Assembly (NCBI GenBank): GCA_030040515.1
Contig: JASHTO010000477.1
Span: forward strand, 1-18,778
DNA length: 18,778 nt
Reading direction: 5' to 3'
Origin: Terriglobia bacterium
GTDB taxonomy: Bacteria; Acidobacteriota; Terriglobia; UBA7540
Position 1 is the stretch's first letter. Each line of letters opens with the position of its first letter. Below are positions 7,541 through 16,102 of the stretch, piece by piece. The notes under the pieces are model-generated. The model did not search any database. It saw only the letters and a list, made by a program, of their open reading frames with translations, and was not told the DNA's origin. The translations under genes were made by a program, and so were the position numbers.

Positions 7541-9055
7541 GTGTTGAATAAACCGAGAAAGATTGTCTTCTTCGTTCCATCGTTTTCGAGCATTGAGGCG
7601 ACGGCGCCGCTCGGCCTGCTGGCGATTTCCACGCCCCTGCTGCGCGCCGGCTACGAAATCCGCATCTTCGACGCCACGATTACTCCCCGATATCAACAGC
7701 GCATTCTGGAAGAGGTCAAAGACGCGCTGTGTCTGGGGATCTCCGTGGTCACCGGGCCCATGATCAAGGATACGGTGGATGTGGCCAAGGCGGTAAAAAA
7801 ATGGAATCCGGATTTTCCCGTGATACTCGGCGGCTGGCACCCTTCGTTGCTCCCCGCGCAGACGCTGGAGGCTGAATACGTTGATATCATTGTGCGCGGC
7901 CAGGGTGAGGAAAGCACGTTGGAAGTCATCGAGCGCCTCAGCCGCGACGCTCCGCTGGACGACGTGCGCGGCATTGGCTTCAAAGTGGATGGAAAAACCA
8001 TGTTTACGCCGGAGCGCACGCTGAAGCCGCTTACCGAGGCGCCACCTAAGGCTTATCAACTCGCGGACTTTGACGCCTACGAGCGTGCTTGTGGCCGCCG
8101 TTGGGCAATGTATGTTTCCAGCCTCGCGTGCCCTTTCGATTGCTCGTACTGCACGAACGCCGGCGTGTACGGCCGCAAGTGGAATGCTCTGCCGCCCGAA
8201 CAGGTGGTGGAGGAAACCATCAATCTCACGCGGCGTTATCGTCTCGAGTTGCTTTGGATGGCTGACGACAACTTCCTGGTGGATATCGACCGCGCCCTCA
8301 GGATTGCCGAGGGTTTGATTCGTGCCGGCGCCAGCTTTAAATGGAGCATTCAGGCCACTACCAACCTCACCGCGCGACTAAGCATCGACGAGCTTTCGCT
8401 CTTGCGCCGTTCCGGCATGCACCAGGTCTGCCAGGGGATCGAAACCGCTTCTCCCAACGTGATGAAGCTGATGAACAAGGGATTTCAGGATTTGGGCGAC
8501 ATCTACCAGTCCACGGAGCGCTGTCTTCAAGCCGGGGTTATACCCTCCTTCAACATCATTTTTGGCTATCCGGGTGAAGGTATGAAAGAACGGCGCGAAA
8601 CCGTGAACTTCGTGATGGATGTCTGCCAGCGTTTTCCCGGGTCGGAGTTCTGGACCAACATCTTTACTCCCTACCCCGGCTCACCCATCTTTCACCGTGC
8701 AAAAGACCTGGGCATCGAAGTACCGCAAACGCTGGAGGGATGGGTCGATTATTTCCCGCGCTACACTTCGCTCCCCTGGCTGAAGGGAAAGGACCATCAG
8801 CGAGTGCAGAGAATGCGTGATTATCTGCGCATCGCCTTCGACCGGGCGCCGATTGCCACGGCCGGCCCGGGCAGATTCGCTCGCGCCGTCAAGCACTTTA
8901 CGGCCTTTCCTGCGCGCTGGCGTCTGGACCACGACTTTTACAGCCTCCCTGTGGAGTTGTGGGTCAATCGTAAGATGAAAAATCTTGTCAAGCTGCCCAA
9001 GCCGAAGGTTGACGCTAAGATGATGGGTCCGGAAGCGGCTCCGAGCTGCTCATGA
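7541..9055 (+). CDS. Radical SAM protein with N-terminal B12-binding-like domain (first of two)
   Basis: The protein has 504 residues. The N-terminal 150 residues have a Rossmann-like B12-binding-domain pattern with VILGGWHPSL (Gly97-Gly98) and VRGQGEE (118-124), but no DxHxxG cobalt-ligand motif is visible. The radical SAM core carries CPFDCSYC, with Cys197, Cys201 and Cys204 for the [4Fe-4S] cluster. It then has LWMADDNFLVD, QGIETASPNVMKLMNKG and NIIFGYPGEG, typical of the B12-dependent class B group. Such enzymes often catalyse C-methylation or other radical rearrangements on unactivated carbons. The substrate is unknown. The start is a GTG at 7541 or the TTG three bases on, preceded by GAGG at 7534-7537. 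The stop overlaps the ATG of its paralogue (ATGA). Confidence 0.88.
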   Translation: MLNKPRKIVFFVPSFSSIEATAPLGLLAISTPLLRAGYEIRIFDATITPRYQQRILEEVKDALCLGISVVTGPMIKDTVDVAKAVKKWNPDFPVILGGWHPSLLPAQTLEAEYVDIIVRGQGEESTLEVIERLSRDAPLDDVRGIGFKVDGKTMFTPERTLKPLTEAPPKAYQLADFDAYERACGRRWAMYVSSLACPFDCSYCTNAGVYGRKWNALPPEQVVEETINLTRRYRLELLWMADDNFLVDIDRALRIAEGLIRAGASFKWSIQATTNLTARLSIDELSLLRRSGMHQVCQGIETASPNVMKLMNKGFQDLGDIYQSTERCLQAGVIPSFNIIFGYPGEGMKERRETVNFVMDVCQRFPGSEFWTNIFTPYPGSPIFHRAKDLGIEVPQTLEGWVDYFPRYTSLPWLKGKDHQRVQRMRDYLRIAFDRAPIATAGPGRFARAVKHFTAFPARWRLDHDFYSLPVELWVNRKMKNLVKLPKPKVDAKMMGPEAAPSCS

Positions 9056-10515
9056 TCGTCCTCTACAACCCGAAAGCCACCCGGCATCGCAATCGACGGT
9101 TTCCGCTTTCCGTCCTTTCCATTTCCGCGGTTTTGGAAGGGCGTGAGGATTACTCCATCGTCGACGGCAACCTCGACCCACATCCCGATGAAACGCTCCT
9201 TTCGCTCCTGCGTGAAAAACCTGTAGAGCTTTTGGCCGTCACGGTAATGCCGGGCCCGCAAACCCGCAGCGCCGTGCAGACCTGTCGCGAGGTGCGCCGG
9301 CGCTACCCGCAGATTCCCATCGTCTGGGGTGGATATTTTCCGACGAACTACACGGAAGCGGCGTTGAATGCCCCGTACGTGGACTTTGCGGTGCGCGGAC
9401 AGGGCGAGGACACATTTCTGGAGCTTCTGGAGGCGCTTCATGCCCGCAGAAGCTTCAGCGAAATCCGTGGGCTTTCTTTCAAGGATGAGAACGGAGCGCA
9501 CCGCCACAATCCTGAACGGGCGCTCCGCCCCCTCGACGACTTTCCGCGCTTGCCGTATCACCGCATCCCGATGCGGGATTATCTGCTTCCCACCTTTCTC
9601 GGGCGAAGGACGGCGGTTCACCAGGCGAGCATCGGGTGTCCCTATCGGTGCAATTTCTGCGGAGTGGTGACTTTCGCGGGCAGCCGCGAAAAAATGGAAT
9701 CACCTGAACGCACGGAAGGGATTTTGCGGCACCTTGCCGAGAATTACGGCGTGGATGCCGTGCAGTTTTACGACAACAACTTTTTCTTGCGCGAAGACCA
9801 CGCGCGCGAGCTTGCCGGCCGGCTGGCCCTGTTGAATCTGCGCTGGTGGTGCGAAGCGCGCGCCGACATCATGATGCGCTACTCGGACGCCACCTGGGAG
9901 GCCATTCGGCGCGCGGGGTGCGCGATGATTTTCTTCGGTGTCGAATCCGGTTCCAACCAAACGTTGAAGGAAATGCACAAAGATCTGCGCGTTGAGGACA
10001 CGCTGGCGCTTGCAGCCCGCATTCGCCAGTTCAAAATCATCCCGGAGTTCTCCGTCATTTTCGGAACCCCCCGCGACCCCGAGGGCGATACGCGCGAGTG
10101 CTTTCGCTTTGTCCGCAAGCTGAAAAACCTGAATCGCAACGCGGAAATCGTGGTGGAGCATTACACGCCCGTGCCACAGCGTGAGGAGATGTACGGTGGT
10201 GTCGAGAAGCAGTTCCGATTTCCTAGCACTCCGGATGAGTGGGCCACCGACCGCTGGCAGCGCTTCGCCACCCAAAAGGATCCTTCCACACCCTGGCTGC
10301 GGCCGCGCACCAAGCGGCTGATTGACGATTTCGAATTGGTCGTTTCGTCGCGGTGGCCCACCGTGCAGGATATCCGCTTGCCTGCCTGGGGCCGCTGCCT
10401 GCTCCAAACCCTGAGCGCGTGGCGCTACCGGCTGGGAATTTACTCCGCGCCTTGGGAACTGAAGTGGGCGCAGCGGATGATCGATCTGCGCAAGCCCAAG
10501 GCCGAAAGTTTGTGA
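9052..10515 (+). CDS. Radical SAM protein with N-terminal B12-binding-like domain (second of two)
   Basis: The protein has 487 residues and is a clear paralogue of the preceding one. GGYFPTNYTEAAL (Gly93-Gly94) and VRGQGEDTFLELLEAL sit in the N-terminal domain. CPYRCNFC gives Cys196, Cys200 and Cys203 at almost the same position. VQFYDNNFFLRED, FFGVESGSNQTLKEMHKD and SVIFGTPRDPEGD follow in the same order. Again I see no DxHxxG. The ATG overlaps the upstream TGA, so both are translated together and may act on the same molecule in successive steps or as a pair. A SAM-dependent methyltransferase follows 58 bases later. The tandem arrangement suggests duplication, but sequence divergence is high, so it is not recent. 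The substrate is unknown. Confidence 0.88.
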   Translation: MIVLYNPKATRHRNRRFPLSVLSISAVLEGREDYSIVDGNLDPHPDETLLSLLREKPVELLAVTVMPGPQTRSAVQTCREVRRRYPQIPIVWGGYFPTNYTEAALNAPYVDFAVRGQGEDTFLELLEALHARRSFSEIRGLSFKDENGAHRHNPERALRPLDDFPRLPYHRIPMRDYLLPTFLGRRTAVHQASIGCPYRCNFCGVVTFAGSREKMESPERTEGILRHLAENYGVDAVQFYDNNFFLREDHARELAGRLALLNLRWWCEARADIMMRYSDATWEAIRRAGCAMIFFGVESGSNQTLKEMHKDLRVEDTLALAARIRQFKIIPEFSVIFGTPRDPEGDTRECFRFVRKLKNLNRNAEIVVEHYTPVPQREEMYGGVEKQFRFPSTPDEWATDRWQRFATQKDPSTPWLRPRTKRLIDDFELVVSSRWPTVQDIRLPAWGRCLLQTLSAWRYRLGIYSAPWELKWAQRMIDLRKPKAESL

Positions 10516-10573
10516 GGTTGCCTCCCGGCGGACCGCGAGCGCCAAGCAGATTTCATGTCAAAAGGCAGAGCCG

Positions 10574-11266
10574 ATGGAACGAAGACGTGTCTCCGTTCAG
10601 GAAGGGTATGACCGTTGGGCGCCGACCTATGACTTTGATCCAAACCCCCTGCTCGCGCTGGAAGAACGTCAATTGCGTCTCATGATGTCGCCTTTACAGG
10701 GCAAGCGAGTGCTGGACCTTGCTTGCGGGACGGGTCGCTGGCTGGTGAGGCTCGCTTCCGGTGAACCGCGCACGGCGGTAGGCGTGGATTTTTCTCCCGC
10801 CATGCTGGCTGCGGCGCGCGAAAAATCTGCCGTAAAACAGCGCCTCGTGTGTGCGGATTGCCGGGCCCTTCCCTTTGCCAACTTCACTTTCGACCTGGTC
10901 ATTTGCTCATTCGCTGTTAGTCACATTCCCGACATGGAAAAACTGGCACGAGAAGTTTGGCGTGTGACCCTGCCCGGCGCCGACGTTTACCTGAGCGACG
11001 TGCACCCGCTCGCGCACGCGCAGGGATGGTTGACCGCGTTCCATGATCCTGAAGGTTCGGCGGAGATCGTCACCTGGCCGCGGCCCGTCGAGGAGTTGCA
11101 GGCTGCGTGGGAAAGCTGCGGATTCAACTGCGTTGAATCGATCGGTTGCCGGCTGGGTAAACAGGAAGAGCAGATTCTCGGGCGCGCCGGAAAGTCATGG
11201 TGGTTTGGGGCGGCGCGAACTATCCCCGTCGTCCTGCTGTGCCACTTTCAGCGTCGTCCGTACTGA
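10574..11266 (+). CDS. Class I SAM-dependent methyltransferase
   Basis: This 230-residue methyltransferase has the UbiE/Methyltransf_11 pattern. RRVSVQEGYDRWAPTYDFDP is the start. VLDLACGTGRW (Val46 to Trp56) is motif I, binding S-adenosylmethionine. AVGVDFSPAML with Asp72 binds the ribose. ADCRALPFANFTFDLVICSF is motif II-like and LAREVWRVTLPGADVYLSDV ends the core. The acceptor cannot be told from sequence. Small-molecule, lipid or quinone-type acceptors are typical. It lies 58 bases after the radical SAM pair on the same strand and probably ends that operon, since the next gene is convergent. The ATG at 10574 has AAGGCAGAG upstream. It could supply an O- or C-methyl group alongside the radical SAM enzymes; this is inference. 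Confidence 0.88.
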   Translation: MERRRVSVQEGYDRWAPTYDFDPNPLLALEERQLRLMMSPLQGKRVLDLACGTGRWLVRLASGEPRTAVGVDFSPAMLAAAREKSAVKQRLVCADCRALPFANFTFDLVICSFAVSHIPDMEKLAREVWRVTLPGADVYLSDVHPLAHAQGWLTAFHDPEGSAEIVTWPRPVEELQAAWESCGFNCVESIGCRLGKQEEQILGRAGKSWWFGAARTIPVVLLCHFQRRPY

Positions 11267-11331
11267 GAGTGGGTCTGTGAAAGGCCGCGCTAAAAGATAC
11301 TAACAGAGACTAGCGGGCAGTCAAATCTCCG

Positions 11332-13083
11332 TCAGGGATTGGCGACCTGCGCGGGAGGGTTGACGGGAAGGATTAATTTGAACGTAGTGCCGGACAGGCC
11401 GGTGGCTTCGATCTTCACCTGCCCTCCGTGGTCGCGCACGATTTTCTGCACCACCGCCAACCCCAACCCCGTGCCCCCGTCCTTGCCGTAGGTCGCAAAC
11501 GGCTGGAAGATATCTTCGCGGATGGCTTCGGGGATTCCCGGCCCGTTGTCGGTCACCATGATTTCGATGTGACGGTTCACCGAGCGCGCCATGACTTCCA
11601 CTTTTCCGGATTGCGCCGGCGCAGCCTCACAGGCGTTTTGCAGGAGATTATAGAAGGCCCGTTCAAGTTTCTTGAAATCGAACCATCCGTCCGCGTCTCC
11701 TTCGCGCGCCACCGTCATCTGGATGCTCTTGAATTCCGCCCGCAGGCGAATTAAATTCATCGTCCGCTCGAGAGCCTCCACAACATCGCCGTGGGTCAGG
11801 TGAAGAACCTCTTGTCCTTTGGAAAATTCGAGCAGCGAGGAGATCAATTCCACCATTCTATTCACGGATGAACGGATCTGCTGAAACAAGCTCTGGCGCT
11901 CCTTGGAGTCCAGATTCCCTTCCGACTGATATTCCGCGTAAGCAAGAATGGAAGTGAGCGGCTGGCGAAGATCGTGGGATATGGTGCTGGCCATGCGCCC
12001 GAGGGTGGCCAGACGTTCGGCGTGCAGCAGATCGCGCTGACTCTTCTGCAAGGTCTTGCGCATTCCGTCGAAGGCCGAGGTGAGCTCAGCCACCTCATCG
12101 TGGCTGCGAATCTCGAGGGGATAAGTGAAGTCCCCCTTCTCGAGAGCATGCACGCCGGAAACCAGGCTGGCGAGAGGCCGCGTAAACGTATCGGAAATCA
12201 AAAAAATCAGCCAACTTCCGGCGATCACGGCCACCAGCCCGACGCCCAGAAGCGTGCGATTCAGTTCCTGCAAAAAGCGCGTCGCCGCATCGTAGGACTT
12301 CAATACCGTCAACGTAACCCGCCTGTCCTGCACGGGAGCGGGTTCGATCGATGCCGCGAGATAAACTTCCTCCCCCAGTCTTAATTCCTCAGGGTTTGAG
12401 GGTTCCGGCGGCGTGTTTGCGCTGGTACGCGCTTCCAGCTCCTGCTGCTGAGCCGGGGGAAGCGTACTGGCAACAACCTTATTCCCATAGCGAAATGCGG
12501 CCTGGCAGGACGCCACGCGGGCAACAACCTGCGCCAGGCGTTCATCCACTTCAAACCCCAGCGCGAGCACGCCCAGCACCACGTCGTTGCGCGATTCTCC
12601 AAAGTAAATCGGTTGAAGGAAAACGGCAAAGAGGTGATTCCCCCCGTACCACCAGTCGCGGGCTTGCCCGCTTTCCAGGGTTCGAATAAGGGATGCCTGC
12701 GCGGCATCGGCGGTATAACCGGCGGCCATGGTGTGGATCGCCATCACTTTCCCGGTAGGATCGGCGAGAACGAACAAATCGCTTTCGGCAACGCGCCAAA
12801 GATCGCCGGAGGCATCCTGAATCGTGGGAGCGTGACGCGTGGTCATCAGGGCGCGGAGATTCGGGAGGTCCGCGAGCAGCGCTGCGGACTGCGCCAGCTC
12901 GCGCTCTCGCTGCAATTCAAATTGATCGAAGGTCACGACCGAACTGGAAAGTGCCTCGTGGATTTCCGCTCGCACGTGATTGCGCAGATAATTGTGAACA
13001 ATCAGCAGAACGGCGCCGGTCAGCACGGTCGTCGTCAAGATCAGGGAAAGCAGGAACTTGGTTCGCAGCCGAATCTTCACCAT
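11332..13083 (-). CDS. HAMP-domain sensor histidine kinase
   Basis: This is a membrane-bound two-component sensor of about 583 residues. A transmembrane helix at about residues 8-30 precedes an extracytoplasmic sensor region of roughly 240 residues with a cache-like pattern. A second helix (LLGVGLVAVIAGSWLIFLI) and a HAMP linker (ALEKGDFTYPLEIRSHDEV) follow. The H-box ISHDLRQPLTSILAY carries the phosphoacceptor His370. NLLQNACEAAP (N box), VTDNGPGIP (G1) and GGTGLGLAVVQKIVRDHGG (G2) complete the ATPase. The ATG at 13083 fits the family start KIRLRTKFLLSL. A TTG at 13155 in frame would overlap the regulator's stop and add a proline- and alanine-rich lead. A GC-rich hairpin (13112-13117 with 13123-13128) lies just before the ATG. 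The signal is unknown. Confidence 0.88.
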   Translation of the reverse strand: MVKIRLRTKFLLSLILTTTVLTGAVLLIVHNYLRNHVRAEIHEALSSSVVTFDQFELQRERELAQSAALLADLPNLRALMTTRHAPTIQDASGDLWRVAESDLFVLADPTGKVMAIHTMAAGYTADAAQASLIRTLESGQARDWWYGGNHLFAVFLQPIYFGESRNDVVLGVLALGFEVDERLAQVVARVASCQAAFRYGNKVVASTLPPAQQQELEARTSANTPPEPSNPEELRLGEEVYLAASIEPAPVQDRRVTLTVLKSYDAATRFLQELNRTLLGVGLVAVIAGSWLIFLISDTFTRPLASLVSGVHALEKGDFTYPLEIRSHDEVAELTSAFDGMRKTLQKSQRDLLHAERLATLGRMASTISHDLRQPLTSILAYAEYQSEGNLDSKERQSLFQQIRSSVNRMVELISSLLEFSKGQEVLHLTHGDVVEALERTMNLIRLRAEFKSIQMTVAREGDADGWFDFKKLERAFYNLLQNACEAAPAQSGKVEVMARSVNRHIEIMVTDNGPGIPEAIREDIFQPFATYGKDGGTGLGLAVVQKIVRDHGGQVKIEATGLSGTTFKLILPVNPPAQVANP

Positions 13084-13151
13084 GGCCTTAGGTTCCCTCG
13101 GGCCGAACCGTCCCGCGCGGGCCGCGGGTGCGCTGCCTGGCGCAGGCCTGC

Positions 13152-13829
13152 TCAAGGCACGAATTTGTAGCCGGCTCCATGCACGGTTTTAAAGTGGGTC
13201 GGGTTCAAAGGGTCGGCTTCCAGCTTCTGCCGCAGTTTCATGATGTGGTTGTCCACCGTGCGCGTGGACGGGTAGCAGTTGTATCCCCAAACTTCATTCA
13301 GCAGCTCATCGCGGGAAATGACGCGCTCGGGATTTCCCGTGAAATACTTCAAAATCTTGAATTCCTGCGGGGTCAGCGCGATCAACTCCCCCTTGCGTTT
13401 TAATTCCATCTTGGCGAAATCCACGGCCACATCGTCAAAGGAATAAGCATCCGCCTGTTTGGGGCCATGAACGCGCCGCAGCACTGCGTGAACGCGCGCA
13501 ATGAGTTCCTTAGGACTGAAGGGTTTGGTGACGTAATCATCCGCGCCCAGCTCGAGCATCAGAACCTTGTCCACCTCATCCGCCGCAGCGCTCAAAACGA
13601 TGATGGGCAAATTCGGCGCTGCTTGTTTGATGGAGCGGCACACCTCGCGGCCGTGCATGCGAGGAAGTTTCAGGTCGAGCACCACCAGCACAGGCGGAGC
13701 CGCGCGAAACGCCTCCAGCCCGGCCGCCCCGTCCGGGGCGAAATCCGGAGAATATCCTTCATTTTCGAAAGCATGGCGCAGAGGTTTGTACAGAGATCGA
13801 TCGTCCTCAATGATCAAGATCTTTTCCAT
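13152..13829 (-). CDS. OmpR-family response regulator
   Basis: The 225-residue protein has an N-terminal receiver domain and a C-terminal winged-helix DNA-binding domain. Receiver residues are all present: Glu8, Asp9 and Asp10 (IIEDD), phosphoacceptor Asp52 (VLDLKLP), Ser80 and Lys102 (TKPFSPKELIARV). The effector domain shows LTPQEFKILKYFTGNPERVISRDELL and RTVDNHIMKLRQKLE, ending GAGYKFVP, typical of OmpR/PhoB. It would bind DNA upstream of its targets, which I cannot identify. It precedes the histidine kinase on the same strand, so the pair is almost certainly cognate. It is divergent from the cytochrome c fusion gene, which may be a target (inference). A perfect 12-base palindrome, CTTTTTAAAAAG at 13850-13861, lies in the upstream gap. 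Confidence 0.92.
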   Translation of the reverse strand: MEKILIIEDDRSLYKPLRHAFENEGYSPDFAPDGAAGLEAFRAAPPVLVVLDLKLPRMHGREVCRSIKQAAPNLPIIVLSAAADEVDKVLMLELGADDYVTKPFSPKELIARVHAVLRRVHGPKQADAYSFDDVAVDFAKMELKRKGELIALTPQEFKILKYFTGNPERVISRDELLNEVWGYNCYPSTRTVDNHIMKLRQKLEADPLNPTHFKTVHGAGYKFVP

Positions 13830-13958
13830 GACGGTCCATTCCGCAGTGCCTTTTTAAAAAGACTAACACATCCTTTACAAACACACTACACCGGCTTGAC
13901 CTGTTCTCCCTGCGGCCGTGCTACCTGTATGTTTGACGCGCAGGGAGGCATTGAAGCC
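13830..13958. promoter_or_regulatory. Divergent upstream region of the response regulator and cytochrome c fusion genes
   Basis: The gap holds the perfect palindrome CTTTTTAAAAAG (13850-13861) close to the regulator start. It also has a weak plus-strand promoter-like pair, TTGACC at 13896-13901 with TGCTAC at 13919-13924 (17-base spacer). The -10 match is poor, so the promoter is tentative. AGGGAGGC at 13942-13949 serves as the ribosome site for the ATG at 13959. Confidence 0.3.
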
Positions 13959-15425
13959 ATGCAAGAATTATACTCAGAGGCAAAACTTTCGACTTTCGAT
14001 ATCCGGCCTCGGTGCATCAACAGGTGGATGCAGACCGCGGCAGCCGGGTTTTGTGTGCTGCTGGCATTGGTGCCGTTCGAATCCCTGAGAGGCGCAAGCC
14101 CTTCCACCTCCACTCCCGCATCGCCCGATCCTGCGAGTGGAACTTCTGTCCTGGGGAAGGCGCTGGGCATCCACTTCATTCCGGGATCGTCCTCAACCGT
14201 CCTGATCGAGCACGACGGAAAAACCTACCTTGTGGATCTCGCCAGGCAAACCATTCAAGAGCACAATTCGCTGACTGCTGTTTCTCCGCAAGCCGCTCCG
14301 CATCTGACCGCATTACAAGATCCGCCGCAAGAGGTGCCAGCGGGTTCCAGGATTTTCGCCGAGGATTGCGCGGGGTGCCACGGCGTCGCGGGAAAGGGTG
14401 GCGGTGCGATGAAGGCTCCCGATTTTACCGATCCCGCGGTTCAGGTGGCGCTTCCTGAGGACACGGTGCTTAAGACAATCCGCGACGGGAAGGCCGGAAC
14501 GGCAATGCCGGCATGGCAGGGGAAATTATCGGAGGCGGAAATCGATGCGGTCGCGAACTTTGTAAAATCACTCGGGCGACCGATGAGCAAGCCCGCAGGT
14601 GCCGGTCCCGGCGTCTCGCTGCGAATGGCAAGTATTTACGAGCCGGCGGATGATTACCTGTACAGCCTCCCCACGGGACGCAAGTTGGATCGCCATGGAT
14701 TGTATTTGAATTTTACCCATCGCTTTGTTTACACCCCGGCATTCAGCGGAACGGGCTCTGGCGACACGCTTTTCGGGCTGGACGATTTCTCCATCTCCTC
14801 ATTCGGACTGCGATTCGGAGTTACCGACAAGCTCTCCGTCAGCGCCTACCGGTCGCCGAGCCTGATCGACCGCCCGATTGAATTGGGCGCCGCTTATCAC
14901 CTTTGGGACGAGCACAGCGGCAACCCTTTCAACGCCACCGCGCGATTTTCCGTGGACGGGCAAAACGATTTCGCTGAAAACTACACCACCAATTTCGAGT
15001 TGATTCTGTCCCGCAGCGCCACTCGCCGCGCCCAATTTTATCTGGTGCCCACGCTTTCCCTTGACGACCGCGAATTGAAGCAAAAACCCGGAACCCTCGC
15101 TTCCGCTCCGCCCAAGCTTCCGGGATACAACGCATTTTCCTTGGGAGCAGGAGGGATTTGGGATTTTCGGCCGACCGTAGGGTTGCTTGCGGAAGTCATC
15201 CCCACGCTGGCAAATGCTTCGGATCTGGGAATTCACCGGCCAGCATTCGCGTTCGGAATCCAAAAACGGATTCTGCGTCACGCCTTCACCCTAGGATTTT
15301 CCAACAGCCCGGGCACCATCGTCTCCCAAAGGGCTGGAACACGCGCAACATTCCTTAGCGAACCTTCTGACGACACGCCGAAAGGACTGTTCATTGGGTT
15401 TGATTTGATGCGGCAGATTTATTGA
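13959..15425 (+). CDS. Cytochrome c joined to a DUF5777-type outer-membrane beta-barrel
   Basis: The protein has about 488 residues. A hydrophobic signal segment lies at about residues 24-40 (TAAAGFCVLLALVPF). A short domain follows (GIHFIPGSSSTVLIEHDGKTYLVDL). A class I cytochrome c domain binds one heme through Cys137-Ala-Gly-Cys140-His141, with Met183 (GTAMPAW) as the likely second ligand. From about residue 223 (MASIYEPADDYLYSLP) a beta-barrel of alternating strands runs to the aromatic C-terminus IGFDLMRQIY, matching the DUF5777 family as I recall it. The cytochrome would sit in the periplasm and the barrel in the outer membrane, suggesting electron transfer at or across the outer membrane; this is inference. 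The ATG at 13959 has AGGGAGGC about ten bases upstream. Starts at 13929 or 14028 are possible. Confidence 0.82.
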   Translation: MQELYSEAKLSTFDIRPRCINRWMQTAAAGFCVLLALVPFESLRGASPSTSTPASPDPASGTSVLGKALGIHFIPGSSSTVLIEHDGKTYLVDLARQTIQEHNSLTAVSPQAAPHLTALQDPPQEVPAGSRIFAEDCAGCHGVAGKGGGAMKAPDFTDPAVQVALPEDTVLKTIRDGKAGTAMPAWQGKLSEAEIDAVANFVKSLGRPMSKPAGAGPGVSLRMASIYEPADDYLYSLPTGRKLDRHGLYLNFTHRFVYTPAFSGTGSGDTLFGLDDFSISSFGLRFGVTDKLSVSAYRSPSLIDRPIELGAAYHLWDEHSGNPFNATARFSVDGQNDFAENYTTNFELILSRSATRRAQFYLVPTLSLDDRELKQKPGTLASAPPKLPGYNAFSLGAGGIWDFRPTVGLLAEVIPTLANASDLGIHRPAFAFGIQKRILRHAFTLGFSNSPGTIVSQRAGTRATFLSEPSDDTPKGLFIGFDLMRQIY

Positions 15426-15537
15426 CGGGGTAGCGCATCAATAGCGGATAAGCGTTGTCAAAGGCTATTCAGGGCACACGAATCCTTTCGATCTGTGAGT
15501 GGCGTCAAGGGCGACCCGAGCCGCAAGTGACCGGGGA

Positions 15538-15970
15538 TTATGGCAGCGGAATACGGTAGATATTGCGATGGACCGAAGCACAGGTGAAAACGTAGGTGGA
15601 CGCGTCGGGTCCGAGCGAAACAGCCTCATCAATGACTTTCACGCCACGCAGCTTGCTGGTATCAACCGAAGGAATGAAGGTGAAATTCGACAGAGGTGGA
15701 AGGTCTTTACCCGGTGGCAGGGAAAACACCAGCGTTGTTCGGGGCTAAAGCTATCGTGCATGCCGGGAAGATTCAGCGCGAAATGTCTTCCCGTGCGATC
15801 CCAACTGGCTATGCAATATCCCTCATACACTTCGACCGGCGTATCGCCGTTTCGGGGATACGCGAAGGTCCCGCGAGAGCGCCGGGGAGGTGGCGGAATC
15901 GGTGAAATCGGTGATCTGCAGCGAAGGAGCAAATACCGGTTTTTGCAGCGACAAGAGGTACGGCCGAATG
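15538..15970 (-). pseudogene. Remnant of a beta-propeller (TolB-like) protein C-terminus with two frameshifts
   Basis: Three minus-strand pieces join into one C-terminus if two frameshifts are allowed. The first piece (before about 15880) is VFAPSLQITDFTDSA. The second, in another frame, is GDTPVEVYEGYCIASWDRTG followed by RHFALNLPGMHDS. The third, back in the first frame after about 15745, is VFSLPPGKDLPPLSNFTFIP then GVKVIDEAVSLGPDASTYVF and the tail SVHRNIYRIPLP with a TAA stop. That tail resembles, from memory, the end of acidobacterial beta-propeller or TolB-like proteins often fused to protein kinases. The upstream part of the gene is absent, so it is a dead remnant. The region lies before the pyrG promoter. 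Confidence 0.55.
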
Positions 15971-16102
15971 TTTGCGCCTCTGGGCGATCTCTCTGACCTT
16001 TCGAACCTCCCGAAGGGTTGAGAGAACCGCTCCGAATAGGGATGGCGGGCAGATTTTTCTACAGCCCCGAACCACATTCGCCTCACGCTGCACGATTTTT
16101 CA

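Noticed and set aside
9700..10545. 281-codon minus-strand frame opposite the second radical SAM gene
   Set aside because: Shadow of a well-supported gene; no motif and no plausible start context.
13467..13958. Upstream extension of the cytochrome c fusion gene
   Set aside because: It would run antisense through the response regulator gene. The ribosome site and signal peptide support a start at 13959.
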